From: CAXQRU01 sp964226685
GTDB lineage: Bacteria > Pseudomonadota > Gammaproteobacteria > Pseudomonadales > Cellvibrionaceae
Length of the DNA stretch: 8,020 nt
Assembly (NCBI GenBank): GCA_964226685.1
Contig: CAXQRU010000127.1
Span: forward strand, 1-8,020
Direction of reading: 5' to 3'
The notes under the pieces: model-generated
What the model was told of the DNA's origin: nothing
Databases searched by the model: none
The model's input: only the letters and a program-made list of their open reading frames with translations
In this document: one piece after another, positions 5,950 through 8,020 of the stretch
Layout of the letters: the number at the start of each line of letters is the position of its first letter
Position numbering within the stretch: position 1 is the stretch's first letter
Program-made: the position numbers and the translations under genes

Positions 5950-7388
5950 ATTCATCCTTTAGAATCTTTATTGGCTATTTTTTGGTCATTGGCATCTGTT
6001 GCTATTTATTGATGTCAACCTTTATAAAAGAAGTAAGACCCAGCATTTTACAAGCGGTAGAAATCTTGATGATTGATATGAGCCATTTAATGGCCGAAAT
6101 CATTGAACAAGATCTTGAGAACGGCCAGATCAAACTGGATGCAATTTCCGAAAGCATCATGCAATACAACCATCGTCGCTTTCAGTCGAAGGTCTACAAT
6201 CTCACCAAAGAACAGGCTGATCTGCAATTTTATGTCACCAATCACAAAGGTATTGTGGTGTACGACTCCCGCGCCAAAGACACCGGCAAAGACTTTTCTC
6301 AAAAGAATGACGTCCTTCGCACCCTTAACGGTGAGTACGGCGCCCGCACCTCTGGGGAGGACGTGAACGACGAATTCACCAAGTTCATGTATGTGGCGGC
6401 GCCCATTCGCTACAATGGCGACATAATCGGCGTGGTCAGCTTGATTAAATCCAATAGTAGCTCGCGCCCATTCATCGAAACCGTCGAGGGAACCGTATTC
6501 ACCAAAGGCTTGGTGTTATTTGTTATTTCACTACTTGTGGGCCTGCTGATCTCATGGTGGATCAGCCGCTCGATCCGTCAGTTATCGCACTACGCCGAGC
6601 AAGTGAGCAAAGGCAAACGAGTTGGCGCACCCAAGCTTCGAGACCCTGAGCTTTCCAAACTCAGCCAAGCCATGGAAGCCATGCGCACCAAACTTGAAGG
6701 GAAAAACCACGTCGAGCATTACATGCATACCTTCACTCACGAAATGAAAAGCCCGTTAGCGGCAATAAAGGGCGCAGCGGAAATTCTCAAAGAAGATATA
6801 CCGGCGATGGATAAACAACGCTTCGTGAACAATATCCTCAATGAAACCCACCGAATGCAACAAGTAGTGGATCGTTTACTGCAATTGGCCACCGTTGAAA
6901 ATTATAAAATGCTCAACAAGCAAAAACCCGTGAATGTCACTCAATTTATTGAAGCCATACTACTGAACAAAGAAGCCTTATTTGCCGAAAAAAACATACG
7001 AATTAGCAACCAGTTAGATAATGGTATTATCGTACAGGGTGACCACTTCCTGCTCTCACAAGCCATCAATAATCTCATTGATAATGCCATCGAATTTACC
7101 CCTAAAGATGGGCAAATTACCGTTAAAAATCATTACGAAAACCAACCCGATGTGGTAGCCATTATTATCGAGGACTCGGGGCCGGGCATTCCAGACTACG
7201 CCACGGATAAAATCTTTGACCGCTTCTACTCCCTCACTCGACCGAGCAATAAACACAAAAGCTCGGGCCTTGGCTTAAGTTTTGTTAAGGAAGTGGCCAA
7301 TTTGCACAACGGCACCATCAGCGTCATCAATAACGATGCAGGCCCAGGCACCATTGCCACTCTGCGCCTACCCGCTAAACGCCCCTAA
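5946..7388 (+). CDS. creC: CreC-type sensor histidine kinase
   Basis: CreC is an inner-membrane histidine kinase that phosphorylates CreB; its signal is not firmly known. The 480-residue protein (E. coli CreC is about 474) has a first membrane segment at about 7-26 and then a CreC-like periplasmic domain (about 28-185) containing FYVTNHKGIVVYDSRAKDTG and MYVAAPIRYNGDIIGVVSL. A second membrane segment lies at about 188-206, then a HAMP linker (about 207-255). The H box has H265 in HTFTHEMKSPLAAIKGAAEI. The ATP-binding domain has the N box (N376 and N380 in NNLIDNAIEF), G1 (DSGPGIPDYA, from 410), F box (FDRFYSL) and G2 (SSGLGLSFV, 439-447), all intact. The start is GTG in a GTGA overlap with the creB stop, preceded by GAGAG at 5935-5939; the next in-frame Met would destroy the first membrane segment. 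creA and creD, its E. coli neighbours, are absent. Confidence 0.93.
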   Translation: MNSSFRIFIGYFLVIGICCYLLMSTFIKEVRPSILQAVEILMIDMSHLMAEIIEQDLENGQIKLDAISESIMQYNHRRFQSKVYNLTKEQADLQFYVTNHKGIVVYDSRAKDTGKDFSQKNDVLRTLNGEYGARTSGEDVNDEFTKFMYVAAPIRYNGDIIGVVSLIKSNSSSRPFIETVEGTVFTKGLVLFVISLLVGLLISWWISRSIRQLSHYAEQVSKGKRVGAPKLRDPELSKLSQAMEAMRTKLEGKNHVEHYMHTFTHEMKSPLAAIKGAAEILKEDIPAMDKQRFVNNILNETHRMQQVVDRLLQLATVENYKMLNKQKPVNVTQFIEAILLNKEALFAEKNIRISNQLDNGIIVQGDHFLLSQAINNLIDNAIEFTPKDGQITVKNHYENQPDVVAIIIEDSGPGIPDYATDKIFDRFYSLTRPSNKHKSSGLGLSFVKEVANLHNGTISVINNDAGPGTIATLRLPAKRP

Positions 7389-7630
7389 TGTGGTACTTGT
7401 ATTTACTGGAATGCCAAAACCAACACTACTACACCGGCATCACCACCGATGTAGAACGGCGGTTCCGGCAACACCTCTCCGGCAAAGGAGCCAAATACAC
7501 CAGAGCCAACCCTCCCACAAAAATATTGGGAGTACTACCCTACCCTGACCGCTCCCAAGCGTCCAAGGCTGAGCATATGGTGAAACGCTTGAGACCTTGT
7601 GAGAAATTGGCTTTTTTTGGGAAAGCCTAA
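7388..7630 (+). CDS. UPF0213 family GIY-YIG nuclease-like protein (YhbQ type)
   Basis: This is a small single-domain protein of 80 residues with the GIY-YIG fold. The motif appears as YLYLLE (residues 3-8) and YYTGITTD (14-21), followed by VERRFRQHLSGKGAKYTRA with the conserved arginine (R24 or R25), and by E62 in KAEHMVK at the place of the metal-binding glutamate. It closely resembles E. coli YhbQ (about 100 residues) but lacks that protein's C-terminal tail. Proteins of this family have been linked to DNA processing or repair; the role here is not shown by the sequence. The ATG overlaps the creC stop by one base (TAATG), which suggests translational coupling and places it in the creBC transcript. 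The link to CreBC function may be only positional. Confidence 0.88.
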   Translation: MWYLYLLECQNQHYYTGITTDVERRFRQHLSGKGAKYTRANPPTKILGVLPYPDRSQASKAEHMVKRLRPCEKLAFFGKA

Positions 7631-7639
7631 AGCACCAAA

Positions 7640-7930
7640 CTAAAAAGGCCTAGAATAAGCATTGGCCAGCTCTAAAATTAATGCATCATAGCGCTGCACT
7701 TCAACCTGTACAGGATCATTTGTCACACGCCTCATATTAAAAGTTATCGTTCGAACCCAAAGCAAGCGACACTCTTCATCGCTCATATTACGCATTCTCA
7801 CAAGCAAATACTCAAACTCTAAATTATAAAGATGGTACTTACCCTGTAAACGAATTAAGTACTGATCAAGCAGTAGTTTAGGATTGAACTCTTCTGGGGG
7901 CAGCTCATATACGCGCCGTGAATTAAACAA
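7640..7930 (-). CDS. Hypothetical protein of about 96 residues, start uncertain
   Basis: I do not recognise this protein. It is soluble-looking, rich in Arg, Glu, Leu and Tyr, with no signal peptide, membrane segment or cysteine cluster; the single Cys is in DEECRLLW. Predicted character is mostly helical (LEFEYLLVRMRNMSDEE, then VQRYDALILELANAYSRPF at the C terminus). The nearest standard start is TTG at 7930 and it has no good ribosome site. The frame stays open upstream to a stop near 7970, giving only a CTG as an alternative. An ATG with AGAGG 6 bases before it lies at 7942, but in another frame, which hints at a start-region frameshift. It converges on the GIY-YIG gene with a 9-base gap. 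It is probably a real gene, given its length and ordinary protein-like composition. Confidence 0.5.
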   Translation of the reverse strand: MFNSRRVYELPPEEFNPKLLLDQYLIRLQGKYHLYNLEFEYLLVRMRNMSDEECRLLWVRTITFNMRRVTNDPVQVEVQRYDALILELANAYSRPF

Positions 7931-8020
7931 CCAAAGTGCATATGGAACCTCTGATTTAGTCAGAAAAACTTAATTTCAAAAATTTGGCTTCAAACAACCA
8001 CCAAAAACTGAGGAAATAAT
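7931..8020. other. Right-end sequence without an identified gene
   Basis: These 90 AT-rich bases hold the upstream region of the hypothetical minus-strand ORF. A weak dyad CTGATTTAGTCAG lies near 7951-7963. I found no promoter that I trust, no tRNA and no adapter sequence at this end of the window. Confidence 0.4.

Noticed and set aside
109..7548. Other open frames of 60-143 codons in and opposite the sdhA, gltA, creC and lapG-like genes
   Set aside because: They are shadows in other frames of strongly conserved genes, with no ribosome sites or recognisable domains.
7609..7627. GGCTTT / AAAGCC hairpin at the end of the GIY-YIG gene as a terminator
   Set aside because: It lies inside the coding region, has only a 6-bp stem and is not followed by a U tract.
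1..8020. CRISPR arrays, insertion sequences, tRNA or rRNA genes, attachment sites
   Set aside because: I saw no repeated units with spacers, no terminal inverted repeats with a transposase, no tRNA-like sequence and no integrase.

Overview
The window looks like one end of a draft-assembly contig from a gammaproteobacterium, probably a marine or aquatic one of moderate GC. SdhA, SdhB, citrate synthase, CreB and CreC all resemble enterobacterial and pseudomonad orthologues closely enough to name by eye. The order gltA divergent from sdh is also a gammaproteobacterial arrangement. I cannot fix the genus from this sequence alone.

Layout. Bases 1-70 are not biological: they are a complete Illumina P5 adapter with an 8-base index and the Read 1 primer site, so the natural sequence starts at 71 and the contig break there is technical. 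On the minus strand lie sdhB (79-783) and sdhA (800-2566), the iron-sulfur and flavoprotein subunits of succinate dehydrogenase. A non-coding stretch of about 600 bases (2567-3163) follows, and then gltA (3164-4450, plus strand), the citrate synthase. The membrane anchor genes sdhC and sdhD, normally upstream of sdhA, are not there. A strong hairpin separates gltA from a convergent LapG-type periplasmic cysteine protease gene (4497-5156, minus). Divergent from it is a plus-strand run creB - creC - UPF0213 GIY-YIG gene (5266-7630), in which each gene overlaps the next by 4 and 1 bases. The right end holds an unrecognised small ORF on the minus strand (7640-7930) and about 90 bases with no clear gene.

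How the genes relate. sdhAB and gltA are TCA-cycle genes sharing a divergent control region that holds a near-consensus gltA promoter, a plausible sdh promoter and several dyads. CreBC is a two-component system linked in E. coli to carbon-source and fermentation metabolism; the classical partners creA and creD are absent here. LapG-type proteases release LapA-type adhesins from the cell surface, but no lapD or adhesin gene is in the window.

I see no clearly new multi-gene system. The point most worth checking is the absence of sdhCD between an apparently intact sdh promoter region and sdhA. It is either a real and consequential deletion or relocation, or an assembly error; the untrimmed adapter makes the second possibility serious.
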